Source: Atrina japonica (lineage: Eukaryota; Mollusca; Bivalvia; Pterioida; Pinnidae). From it: a stretch of DNA of 64,000 bases. The notes under the pieces were generated by a model. It was not told the DNA's origin. It did not search any database and saw only the letters and a program-made list of their open reading frames with translations. This document shows, piece after piece, positions 33,217-45,984 of this stretch; positions within the stretch are counted from its first letter, which is position 1; each line of letters opens with the position of its first letter. The stretch is taken from contig BROG01000349.1 in NCBI GenBank assembly GCA_030159075.1, positions 310,001 through 374,000 on the forward strand. Direction: 5' to 3'. The translations under genes were made by a program, and so were the position numbers.

Positions 33217-33568
33217 CTAGAAATGCTACACATCAAGGCAATGAAATGGCAAGTCAATTCTAAGAAGATATTCAAAATTAATAAAAAGTTTACATGTGGC
33301 ACATGTCAACACAACAACAAATGACAATGGATCCCACTACAGATTTTGAAATAAACAATAGCAAAGTAGCAATTTGCTAATTTTATTGTTCTTTTACTAC
33401 CAGTTTTTTAAAAAAAAACAGCAAAGGTCTGCTCAAATACTTTGAGTGGAAACTTGGATTCAATGTCTGCACTGATAAAGTCTGTAGGCCATATATCAAA
33501 ATTCGGAAAACACTACACAATTGGCATCCTACAATGACACATAGCAGGAAATCCTTATATTTTTACCA

Positions 33569-33657
33569 TAACACATTCACCCTATTGACACTTTTGGACT
33601 GAACTAAATCATTGATTTCCAGAAGAGTCCATTGTTTTTCAGGTGTTGGTGAGTTAA
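33569..33657 (+). mobile_element. MITE family A, copy 6
   Basis: AACACATTCACCCTATTGAC, CCAGAAGAGTCCATTGTTTT, GTTGGTGAGTTAATC. Confidence 0.85.
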
Positions 33658-33725
33658 TCTGTGTTCCTACTCCGGTTACAAAAGTTTGCCATTAGCTCAA
33701 TTGAGTGATGCTGATAATGCAGAAC

Positions 33726-34115
33726 AGGGCCCAATGTCACCAAATTTACTTCATGCTCAAGCTACACTTTAATCTTATTGTTTTGACTATATAATAGTTT
33801 GTAAAAGTTTTGGATTTGAGTGACTAGGAAACATATATTATTTTTCATTTTTTGCATCACACTTATAATGTTCCTGTAAAAATGAATGAATATGTTGAGT
33901 ATGGCACTCAAAATTTTAGCATGTACTCAAACAATTTTTAAATATTTCTGAAGTTTTCTTCAAATTAACAATAATTTTTATCATTATTTGCAACTGTATG
34001 CTGTCAATATACAAACAAGTCCAGTTACAGAATAGATTTAGCATGTTTTGCCTTAAAATCTTGAAAAGTTAGTTGAGCTTGAGTACTGAGTAAATTTAGT
34101 GGCTTCAGGCCCTGG
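33726..34115 (+). mobile_element. MITE family G, long form, uninterrupted
   Basis: CAGGGCCCAATGTCACCAAA TTTACT left; GAGTAAATTTAGTGGCTTCA GGCCCTG right, inverted ends. Collinear with 50113-50690 except for the insertion there, so it supplies the empty-site sequence. Confidence 0.85.
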
Positions 34116-34137
34116 TTAAGTATTCTTAAATTAAATC

Positions 34138-34224
34138 TTAACTTATTCACCTCAAAAGACACATTTGGAATGGTCTAAGTCATTGATTTATAGAAGAGTC
34201 TTGTTTTTCAAGGATTGAGATATC
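34138..34224 (+). mobile_element. MITE family A, copy 7
   Basis: TTAACTTATTCACCTCAAAA GACACATTTGGAATGG, ATTTATAGAAGAGTCTTG; right end worn. Lies 22 bp from the G element. Confidence 0.8.
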
Positions 34225-34817
34225 ACTTTTTACTAGGGAGACTTCATATTCTACAGTCCTTTTCATAATATTAAGAGGAGACAAATTTATGTACAGTAGC
34301 CAGCAAAAAGGTATAACTGAACTACGTATATAGATAAAAATCAGGATTTTTTTTATGAATAGCAGATCAAGAGAAAGAAGCTAACAACTCATACTCTCTT
34401 TTCATGAAAACAACAGAAAGAATTCTTTGAGTTGGCTTCTACTGAAAAGCTTGTTCTGGCAGATGTAGTGGTTTCTGAAGAGAGTTTCAAGCAGTGATAT
34501 GCTCAAGATTTTTGTCCTTATTTCAATAATCTGTAAGAGCTACAGCATCATGCCAAGACAGTTAAGATCATTTTCTTAAAATAACACATAGCATTGCAAT
34601 GTCTTATATTAACATGGACAGATAATGACATCATTTTCCTCCACATTCATTGATGATGTAACTACTACATGAATGAGATAGCTGTAGAAAAAAAAAAACA
34701 ATGAATGAAAAAAAGTAATTGTATGTTTATGCTTATTGAAGATCAAATTTGACTTTCTAATTCATAACGAAGAATCAATGTTCATTGCAGAATGCAGTTT
34801 AATGCTTCATTCAACCA

Positions 34818-35087
34818 TTGAGAACGCCCGTCATATTGTGGCAAATGTTCGTTTCTGAAAATAGTTTCTGGCAGAAATTTGTAGTCGTATATCATGATCT
34901 GGCTATTTCAAAGCCAAATATCTTTGGATATGTCCCACATCCATACAATAAATTCCTTGATGTATATGCTGACGATCAGAAACTAGGTGTCATTATAACT
35001 GGAATGGCTGAAGGTTATGTACAATATTCACTATATCATCATCCAACCAGAAATACTACTCCTCTTGCAAAGTGTGTACGGTACTAG
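34818..35087 (+). other. 89-codon open frame, unassigned
   Basis: The plus-strand frame runs from 34818 to a TAG at 35085-35087. The second half is protein-like: ISKPNIFGYVPHPYNKFLDV then YADDQKLGVIITGMAEGYVQ. An AG at 34888-34889 inside the frame could act as an acceptor. The YADD tetrapeptide recalls reverse transcriptases, but the surrounding residues do not fit that fold. No family recognised; could be a fragment of an old element or an exon on the plus strand. Confidence 0.22.
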
Positions 35088-35182
35088 TTGAATATTTTGT
35101 GGTTTGTAGCTGAGAAGAAAGATCCTCATTAACAGAACAATTTTAAAGGGAAGAATGTTCCGAAGTAAAGAAACATTCAATA

Positions 35183-35377
35183 CTCATTGACCCCTATAAA
35201 AACGTTTCAAAGAATGGTTAAGTCCAGTGTTAGAATTCAGTGTGTTTATTTAGTATCCAATTTTTATAATAATTTCATACACAATATTGACTTGTTCACC
35301 CCTAAATTATAAAAGTAATTCATACTATTTATTGATTTGGGAGAGTCTAAATATGACCACGGGGGTTGGTAAGTTAA
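35183..35377 (+). mobile_element. MITE family B, copy 2
   Basis: CTCATTGACCCCTATAAAAA CG left, GACCACGGGGGTTGGTAAGT TAA right; CAAAGAATGGTTAAGTCCAG inside. TTCACCCCTAAATTAT in its middle resembles a family A end. Confidence 0.8.
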
Positions 35378-35639
35378 ATGTGTCAATGGGACCAGGATTG
35401 TAAATCACATGAAGTACAGTGACAAGTTGTAACATTAAACATCATCAGCTTCATTTAAATGGTGTTAGAACTACATACAAATTGCATGATAATATCCAAT
35501 TGATTTAAGATTACTGATTAAGCGTGTCTATAGATCAAGCAGCATCCTTAATTGTTCAAAGAAGATGTTAAACATTTGCAGACCAAGAGGAAACACCCAT
35601 GATTGTATTTTTCGTTTAGATTTTGTTTTTATTTTATTT

Positions 35640-35800
35640 TATTTTCTACATCCCACTAAGAACTTTTCATGGAAAGGTCACAGGTGTTTGGTGAAGTGTC
35701 ACAAATTCTGACCTGTGCTATGGACTAATGCCAATGAAGTGAAGGTCTTTTACATGCCATGCCTGCCATGATACAGTACCTTCTTCTTATTATTTTAAGT
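35640..35800 (-). repeat. SINE L-like body remnant
   Basis: TACATCCCACTAAGAACTTT, GTGCTATGGACTAATGCC, ACATGCCATGCCTGCCATGA TACAG follow the order of the 23.1 kb and 3.2 kb remnants. Highly diverged. Confidence 0.35.
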
Positions 35801-37095
35801 CTCAACCAAAGACCCATATTTTTCAACTTGTATGCCGAAGGTGAACTTTGGGCAAAGTTTATTTTATGCAAAATAAAGACATTCTGATAAATCAGAATCA
35901 GAAAATCTGATGTTATTAAAACAATTTGTCTTTCAGCTGGAGCCAAAGACAACACCAAGAAAGAATTGACTAAAATAATGATTTTTCAAAGAATTTAAAA
36001 TTTCCCTACGAATCAAAACATATACTTGTCTTTTGATCTTGTACCCATATTTTTCTTGCAGATAAATAGCAACATTTGGTTATTTCACTTTCATAAAAAG
36101 GTTCTGTAAACGATTATCTCCAATGGTATTATTTTGTTACACAAAAACATTCCCTACCAAGTTAGGCATAATCTGTGATGACTTCTATTTAACATGCTTT
36201 ATCAATGATCAACATATCATGAAATTCTGATAAAAAGTATCCCTAGCTAAAACGTAAATGACAGGATATTAACAAAATAATATCGATTATGAATAAAAAT
36301 CATTTATATCAAGGTCTGAAATTCTTTTTTATTTTTCCTCCTCATTTAACTCCGTATTTTTACTAGCTAATGGAATGCCTGACTGGAACTGATTATTGAT
36401 AAATATTGGTGAAACTGCTGCATTGTAAAACACAGTACATCAAGAATATTTGATTGAGTAATAAGAGCTTACAACTGGTTGTGTTATAACTCAGGTTTGT
36501 ATATTCTATAGGGATTTAATTCCATTGGTTGTAATTTTTACATTTCTCTTTATCCTGGCACAATCGTGAATTTTTAAATTTGTGACTCCAGCATAGACCA
36601 AAAACAAAATAAGGTTCTGCAAAGGCAGCTCATAATATACATGTACATGTAATCTCATTTAAACCATATTCACAGTTTCTTAAATTCATGGATTTATCAA
36701 CATCATGAATATAGCAGATATTAACATTATGAGTTATTTCCCCTCAACAGTATGTGCAACAGGATCATGGCAGGCTTCACAACCCTTCTTTGAAACTCAA
36801 CTTGTGAAATAATTGCCTTACATGTGACAAAAGCATGGAGTGATATAGACAGTCAACTACAAGTTAGTTATTGAACTGTTCCATTTGAAAATTAAACACA
36901 TGTTTAAAATTGTATATTCATAAAAATGAAGTCAGATAAATGCAACAGTATTATTTAATTACCAAAGCCATTGGTGAATATTCATTTTTGAAACAGATAA
37001 ATTTTTCTCAATAAAATATGCTGTTGCAACCTTCAATATTCACATGCTTCAAGGCAATACCAGTCATTTGTTGAAAAGAAACCTACAAATATATA
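35801..37095. other. AT-rich DNA, nothing recognised
   Basis: No exon candidate, array or named repeat seen by eye. Confidence 0.45.
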
Positions 37096-37174
37096 TCAAC
37101 CCCTGAAAAACAATAGATTCTTCTGTAAATCAATGACTTAGATCAGTCCAAATGTGTCATTAGGGATTCATGGC
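37096..37174 (-). mobile_element. MITE family A, copy 8
   Basis: ATCAACCCCTGAAAAACAAT AGATTC, GATCAGTCCAAATGTGTCAT TAGGG; right end eroded. Confidence 0.8.
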
Positions 37175-37899
37175 CTAAGTGATGGTAATGTGGAAATGCA
37201 ACTAAGTTTTTAACCAATGAACTTTTGATAACAAATGGCTTATGGCTCTTATGATTCAGACATCATATTGACCTATATAAAATGGAAATAAAATTAGGCA
37301 TATGTTTTTATTTTATGTAACAATGCATTTGTCTACATGATATCTGTATATATTGTTTACAATTAGGATAATGGCAACATTACTTTCCTTTTATTAAAAG
37401 TATCTCCTGTAAATCAAGCCAATGATAAACAAATGAATTTGGATACTGCAGGAATCATACACTTAAAATAAATCCAGAGCTATAAAATGCACAGATAAAT
37501 ATGTTATCTCAGGATAAGCCAGCTAAATCAATTTTGATAGATTATTTATTATTCATTCCCCAAATGAATACTTGGGACAAACAAAATCTGAAAAAGTATA
37601 GGGACATCTGTATCATTGAGAATTTTAGAACGACAGAAACAGAAAGATACCAAAGCGTATGTGAATGTATAGTTAAATGTAATGAAATTTGAACACGATG
37701 AATATTAATGCCTTCTCTAACAGACAGGGTCAATGATGCTATTTATATCTATCACAGATAATCAGATATGATAAATGTAAACATTTACTGCCAATTTGAT
37801 TAATTCACAGATTGAGAGAAATTGCATCCTGTAACACTTACTTCTGGACTTGAAGTCACACAATGATCAAGTACATTTGGTGTTGTTTAGAACTGAGGT

Positions 37900-38345
37900 T
37901 CAGTTCACAGTTCACTTACCATGTGATTAGATAGTTGACAGTTACTAGCCATACGGTTGGAGGGTTGACAATTCACTTGCCATATGATTAAAGGATTGAC
38001 AGTTCACTTGCAATATGATTAAAGGATTGACAGTTCACTTGCCATATGATTAAAGGATTGACAGTTCACTCGCCATATGATTAAAGGATTGACAGTTCAC
38101 TTACCATATGATTTGAGTGTTGACAATGAATTCACTCACTTGCCATATGATTGGAGGGATGACAATTTTCTTGCCATATTATTGGAGGGTTGACAGTTCA
38201 CTGCCAAGTGACTGGATAGTTGACAGTTCACTTGCCATATGATTGCAGGGTTGACAGTTCACCTGCCATTTGACTGGAAAGTTGATAATCCACTTGCCAT
38301 ATGATTGGGGGATTGACAGCTCGCTTGCCATATGATTGCAGGACT
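37900..38345 (-). repeat. 31 bp tandem array, ~14 units
   Basis: The unit TTGACAGTTCACTTGCCATA TGATTAAAGGA; central units nearly identical, outer units diverged (GATTGGAGG, GATTGCAGG variants). Confidence 0.94.
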
Positions 38346-39019
38346 GGTTTACCATTTTCATATGACATATTGAACCAGTAAACCTTGATTACATGTCAAG
38401 GATTTATTATGTATTCTGTACATATATACATTTGGATCATTCCATTGAGACAAATACCCCATGGAACATAAATATATAGCAATGACCTTTATCTTTGACC
38501 CTCAAATAAACTGGACCCTACCTGGCTTCATGAGTCAATTTTTATTAGGACAATAACTACATCAGTCAAACAAATTCAATTGATATTACAAAGCATACAA
38601 ATTAAAGTACATGTAGTTGCAAAAACAGAATTTTATCATGTTATTCTGTGTTATAAATGTCCTTTGAATTTACATTTCTGCCATTAGTATATTGTTTTCA
38701 AATGAAATATGAGCATGGATAAAATGAAAAAACTTTTCCTAGTAGATCATACAGTCTCTCAATAATGCTTGATGAATATTAAAAACCATCAACTCTATGA
38801 CATTATCTAGATCTCCTGCTTGATAAGAAAATCAATCATAAATAACTTAAACAATATCTGTCATCTATTAAATAACCTAATGTAATAAAATCCAAAATAA
38901 AACAAAATTAATACATATATATTCTGAATATTGAAAAAGAGATCAGATAATATTTCTAAGTAAGCAACATTGCTGAATTGAATCCTGCTTCTGGTCTTAT
39001 AAATGATATAAGTACCTAA

Positions 39020-39091
39020 AATGTATGGCTTTATTTTGTTATGCTACCTACTGGCAGTCTTTCATGAGAGTGGTAGACAGGTTCCACTGTA
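39020..39091. mobile_element. MITE family D, right-end fragment
   Basis: TTTCATGAGAGTGGTAGACA GGTTCCACTG followed by TA. Confidence 0.55.
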
Positions 39092-39183
39092 TTGCGATTA
39101 TGTTAAAACTTCTGAAATGTGTGACATCCATGACACAGGAACTTAGTTTTAAGTCTCATCTTGAGACTTAATTTTATTATACT

Positions 39184-39444
39184 TCGATTCACATAACTTG
39201 GCAGGGCGGAGTTACCTTTTGATTATCATATGGATGATTCTACTCACTTTTTGGTTATGAGAAGCTTCACGGGATAACATTTTATTCCTCACTTGATACA
39301 TTTTTATGTATGGTGACAAGTAGGAATGCATATTCTTGCCCGTGCAATTTTAATTTTAGGCTTTATTACCTAAACTTTAAACTTGTCCAGGTAAAAAAAA
39401 AGGTTCACCAAACTCCATCCCACCAGGTTATATGGATTTTACTA
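39184..39444 (+). repeat. Dispersed repeat family I, copy 2
   Basis: Same order as 8254-8512: CGATTCACATAACTTGG, TTGATTATCATATGGATGAT, CATTTTATTCCTCACTTGAT, GGTTATATGGATTTTACTAT. Confidence 0.8.
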
Positions 39445-39647
39445 TGCTAAAAGTGTAAAGAACAAATACTCAGTACCTGATTTACAAGTATAATGTCAAA
39501 CCTGACCATGATTTAAACTCAAACTCTCTTCTTGTACACCCAATGCTCTACCACTTTCTACTATATGATATGTAACAGATAAATGGAATATTTTGGATAA
39601 ACAGCTAAATGACTTTCTCGTTACAATGTGCATGCAAATTTACATCC

Positions 39648-39734
39648 TTAACCCTTTCATCCCTACAGGCCTTAATAGACTGGTCTTAACAATAGAAAAG
39701 AGCATACTATATTGATTTTAAGGGGTGAAAGGGT
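39648..39734 (+). mobile_element. Palindromic MITE related to family A
   Basis: TTAACCCTTTCATCCCTACA left, AAGGGGTGAAAGGGTCAA right. The ends fit the A architecture but the core (GACTGGTCTTAACAATAGAA) is different. Confidence 0.7.
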
Positions 39735-39909
39735 CAAATAGACTGTTGAATATTATTAAAACTTCTGATGAAAAAAAAAATCATATGAATGAATGCTACA
39801 TTAAATTCATATAAAAGGTGAATCTGACAGTATGTTCACAGAAACACAAGGAAGTAAGTATCAATACTATGGATGCATTTCTTAATTATGTTCAAGAAAA
39901 ATGAATATA

Positions 39910-40126
39910 TACTGTATACCTGGAATTTTTCGCCCCTGGTTACTTTCGCTTTTATAACAGAAAACATTCACCTATCTTCAATTCGCCCTACATCACCATA
40001 GTCTCATGGATGGCATTATCTCCATGCTTCAAAAGTTTTAGTTTAAAAATTTTGCTTTCATTTATATTCCCTCTCATTTAAGGGCAAAAATTTAACGGGA
40101 GCAAAAATTTTCAAGGTTTACAGTAT
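39910..40126 (-). mobile_element. MITE family F, copy 3
   Basis: Left ACTGTATACCTGGAATTTTT and right AAAATTTTCAAGGTTTACAG form clear inverted repeats; the interior matches copies 1 and 2 in opposite orientation. Confidence 0.82.
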
Positions 40127-40749
40127 GAATGATAATTTCTACACTTAATCATCTGATATATTCAATATCGCGTGTGAAATAAACTGTTACTGAGGCGATT
40201 ATAGTAATTCTAGTTTATGAGAAAACATGAACATCAATATGATTCTTAGAATGTGTCACCTTGTATGATCATTTGTCCTTCTGTGACGTCTGCTACTTCT
40301 TAGGTCATTCATAAGAACAGTGGAGTAGATAAGTAAACTAACCAACATCAGTTGACTGCAGGTCAATGATTCCGATTTATACATATGCAAGGCTTAGAAT
40401 AATGAAAATGTCAACTTTTATTGAAAAAATAACTTTTTACGCCTGGTTACAGTGCACAATTAACATCATAATCAGTTAGAACCATGGCAACCACTTTGAT
40501 TAATTGGCCATTGCAAAAATGTTATGACGATCATTTATGCTAAATTTTATGTATAATTTTAGAAATAGCTCTTTTCAACAATTTTATTGGTCCAGAGGCA
40601 AAGAGAAATTGTCTTTTTTATTCATTTATCTTTTTTTTTTTTTTAAATAGGACTGAATTCAAACTGTTTTCCTATTTACTTTGAAGACTTATTTGAAAAA
40701 TATCACACAATTATGAAAAATTGTATTTTGTAAATTGAATTTTGAAGTG

Positions 40750-40984
40750 CTGTATGCCACACAAACCAATTTTTCAGTTATATGGTGGCGGCCAGTTTAT
40801 AATGGTGGAGAGGAGAACCTGGTTACAATTGTACCTGGGAAGAGACCACCTACCTTCTGCAAGTAAACTAGCAAACATTCTAAAAAAATCAGCTTAAGTT
40901 CCAGTGGGGCTCGAACCTGTCTGACCAGAAGTGAGACTTCATGGTTTAAAGCGTGATTCTCTAACCACTTGGCCAGAGATGTCC
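40750..40984 (-). mobile_element. SINE family K, complete copy
   Basis: The reverse strand begins GGGACATCTCTGGCCAAGTG GTTAGAG (A box) with B-box region GGTTCGAGCCCC, then GGAACTTAAGCTGATTTTTT. The forward strand ends show TTCAGTTATATGGTGGCGG. Good tRNA-box spacing. Confidence 0.85.
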
Positions 40985-41673
40985 CATGAAATATGGAAAA
41001 CGAAGATGCTTAGAGCTGTTTTATCATTTCTGAAGTTAATTGGTTGATTTTAATTCCAACTGTATAAAGTCTATAAACTGACCAAGATGCTTGTACACAA
41101 CAAACAATTTTTTCTTCAATTTTCATAACTCAGTTTAACTTTGTTATTCTGTGAGGTAATTTAACTAAATTCTCTATCAAACTTGGAAAAATCAAACCCC
41201 AGAAATAAACATTTTTACAAAAGTACAAAAAATGGGTTATCAAGTATTTAGAAACAAAATACATTTGTGTACTAGATAGTTGTGTATAATTACTGCATTA
41301 TACAGTAATCCATCCACAGAATGTCTGTGCTCAATTACTGGCCATTTAGTTGAATTCTGTATGGTAAAATGTCAAGCTTTTATCAATTAACAATGACATT
41401 TACTTGCTAGCAAAAAAACCCCAAGTCTGAAAAAGTATTTTATTTAGTTGTCATTGCACAATATATTTGATATTTTCTGTTCGAGTTTAAGGAATGTAAT
41501 GAACCAATTCATTGCTGATTTGTACCATTAGTATAATTACATTATCCTGTCCCCTTTCTGTACAGATAATTGATAGTAGTACCACTGCTTGTGGTTCGGT
41601 GTGCAGAGTTGAGTCAATGTACAAATGTGTTGTCCTGTAATAATATGATTGCTTTCATTACTTCAATCATTAC

Positions 41674-41775
41674 CTTTGAAGCTTATTTGCTCCCCATCTA
41701 ATCACATCATCCTGCAAAACTAAAGCTACGTGGACCTCCACTCGAAAGTCAATTTTCATCAGGTTATTGCAATAA
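41674..41775 (-). CDS. Candidate exon, unassigned (33 codons)
   Basis: 102 bp = 1+99+2, acceptor TTGTATCCAG, donor CAAAG-GTAATG. It encodes YCNNLMKIDFRVEVHVALVL then QDDVIRWGANKLQ. Low K/N/I and balanced composition favour coding. The two bases left over could be completed by a G if 32200-32325 uses the alternative acceptor TTTAAG, giving NKLQ-R-QGHIDIYN. That join is inference only. Confidence 0.3.
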
Positions 41776-42388
41776 CTGGATACAAATCAAATTACTGCAA
41801 TAGTAAGATTTTCACACTAACATTGGCCGAGCACTGGTAAGGACAGAAAGTTTAACTTAACTTTATGTGTTAAAGTAACACCTGGGATACACATATATCA
41901 CACCTGGAATACACATTTATAACAAATTGGAAACATAATCTAAAATTGGTGTTCAGAAGGTGAGTTTGTATTGATCTATTAGTTTTCCTTCAACAATTAA
42001 GATAAAACATTTTTTTAAAGTAAATAAGATCAGTTTGTTAATTACAAATCCCAGTTTGGAGATGGGCCAAATTTAAGAAGTATTGTCTTGTCAACAAGCA
42101 CACGAAATTTTCCTTCAAATTTTTATACATCATTTATTCAGGTCAAAAGACCCTTTATTGAATGTCCCAATGCACTAAATTGGGGGAAAAGTACCAGAAC
42201 ATGTAACTATGGTTATTTTACTCATAACAATAAAGACACAAAAATTCATTCACCCAACTTCTTTTATTCAACTGAAAACATCATTTTCATTTAAATATAT
42301 GGAAGTTTTGATTGAGTGGTGCTTTGAATTGTAAAATTGTCCTTTGTTGGTGTACCGAATGTGAGCTGTGGAGTGAACATATTTGGGA

Positions 42389-42455
42389 AATTTTGCTCAG
42401 AATTGGGGAAAAATAGTGAAGTTTGCATTGGGAATGGGGCCTTTTACAGGACCTG
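42389..42455 (+). mobile_element. Family H fragment
   Basis: AAATTTTGCTCAGAATTGGG GAAAAATAGTG, then GCATTGGGAATGGGGCCTTT T. Right part only. Confidence 0.6.
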
Positions 42456-44552
<2,097 letters not shown>

Positions 44553-44821
44553 TAAAATATAGCCCAGATAGCTCAAAATCTGATTGAAGATTACATCACA
44601 TAAACAATATTGATTCTGTGTATGAAAATACAAAAACAAGTATAACTTTATTCACACAAAAGTCTTTACCATAAATCAATCATACAATATGACACTGATG
44701 TCACTGTATGTAGATTTACATATTATGTATTTTCTTACATGATTATGTTGCAAAAAAGTCAACAGAATGTATAATAACTGATATTTATAAATGATAATGT
44801 ATTAGTTGTGTGCAAGTTTAA

Positions 44822-44912
44822 TTAACCCATTCACACCGAAATACACATTTGGACTGGTCTAAGTCAATGATTTATAGAAGAGTCAATCATTTTTCAGGGG
44901 TTGATGAGTTAA
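44822..44912 (+). mobile_element. MITE family A, copy 9 (near consensus)
   Basis: TTAACCCATTCACACCGAAA TACACATTTGGACTGG ... TTTTCAGGGGTTGATGAGTT AA. Both ends intact. Confidence 0.9.
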
Positions 44913-45150
44913 GAGCGTAAGTGGAGGGAAAAGTTTGTAAACTTTAAAAAGTCATTAAACAATATACATGTACATGACTGCATCGTTGTTGTCGTGGAAA
45001 TGATACCTATTTCTGTCACTTGGTCACATTAAATCTGGACATGACATTGGAGCATAAGTAATTGCATAATGAATAAGAAATGTTTCTGTAAAGTTGGAAC
45101 TGATATAATAATGATAATGACATGCAATTCTGGTATATATGTTGACAGTA

Positions 45151-45289
45151 CAGTGGAACCTACCTTGAGAGACCACCTGCTCTGCCACTGAAATGTGGCC
45201 TCAAAAGACTAACTAATTGGTTTTTAAAATATGGCCTTAAATGACAGGTGATCCTTCATGACATAGGTCTATCAAGGCAGGTTTCATTG
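45151..45289. mobile_element. MITE family D, TA-flanked
   Basis: CAGTGGAACCTACCTTGAGA GACCACC left, ATCAAGGCAGGTTTCATTG right; TA at 45149-45150 and 45290-45291. Confidence 0.82.
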
Positions 45290-45763
45290 TACTGTGTAAT
45301 TTTTTTTTTAACAGATAAACAGATGACAATAAGGTTTTTTTACTGAATCCCCACACTCTGAGGTAGCAGTAGAGTTATTAATTGTACGAGCTTTAGATAA
45401 TTGTATGATACTGACAGGGAAGCATCAACATGACACAAAAACATGAACATATATTTAAAAAACAGCGATATGTTTCCCTGGTCTTTTATGATATTCTGTG
45501 TTTTAATGAGAACATCTGCTGTGTGTTATTTTACATGTGCGGAATAACACTAAATCGATGTTGTATTCTGTATCATTCACTGGAAACAGGCCTTTGTAAT
45601 ACCTACTTGCAAGGTTCTTGGACATGTGTGAAACCTATGTAATGGTAGATTTGTACATGTATAGAGAGGTAGGTATATGATAAAGCAAAATTAATTCATT
45701 CTAACATTGGATACATTCATAATAACTTTTACAGTGTACTCACATATTTCTTTTTACTTTTTG

Positions 45764-45984
45764 TTTGTTTAAATGATGTTTTATGCTGCATCCAACAATA
45801 TTTTTAGTTATACAGCGGCAGCCACATTTTAATGGTGGAGGACAGAGCCACAGCTCTTCAGCAAGTAAACTGGCAAACTTTCTCACAAAATCATCTTAGT
45901 GGGGCTCAAACCTGCACTGACTAGTGGTGAGAGCCTTTATGGTTTGAAGTGTCAGCTCTAACCACTTGACCACAGACCACCCAC
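45764..45984 (-). mobile_element. SINE family K copy
   Basis: TGTTTAAATGATGTTTTATG CTGC, TTTAGTTATACAGCGGCAGC, GCAAGTAAACTGGCAAACTT, then a reversed tRNA head (GCTCTAACCACTTGACCACA). Confidence 0.82.

Noticed and set aside
34960..34985. Reverse transcriptase active site (YADD)
   Set aside because: Neighbouring residues do not follow reverse transcriptase motifs; a tetrapeptide alone is weak.
37900..38345. Regular 31 bp repeats as a CRISPR array
   Set aside because: Units are directly adjacent with no unique spacers; eukaryotic satellite. The same applies to the 47, 56 and 61 bp arrays.
41674..41700. TRAPPC13 exon 1 candidate (frame GEQISFK-G before GTAATG has the right phase)
   Set aside because: A stop lies just upstream in that frame and there is no ATG between it and the donor; the peptide does not match EHLLALK well.
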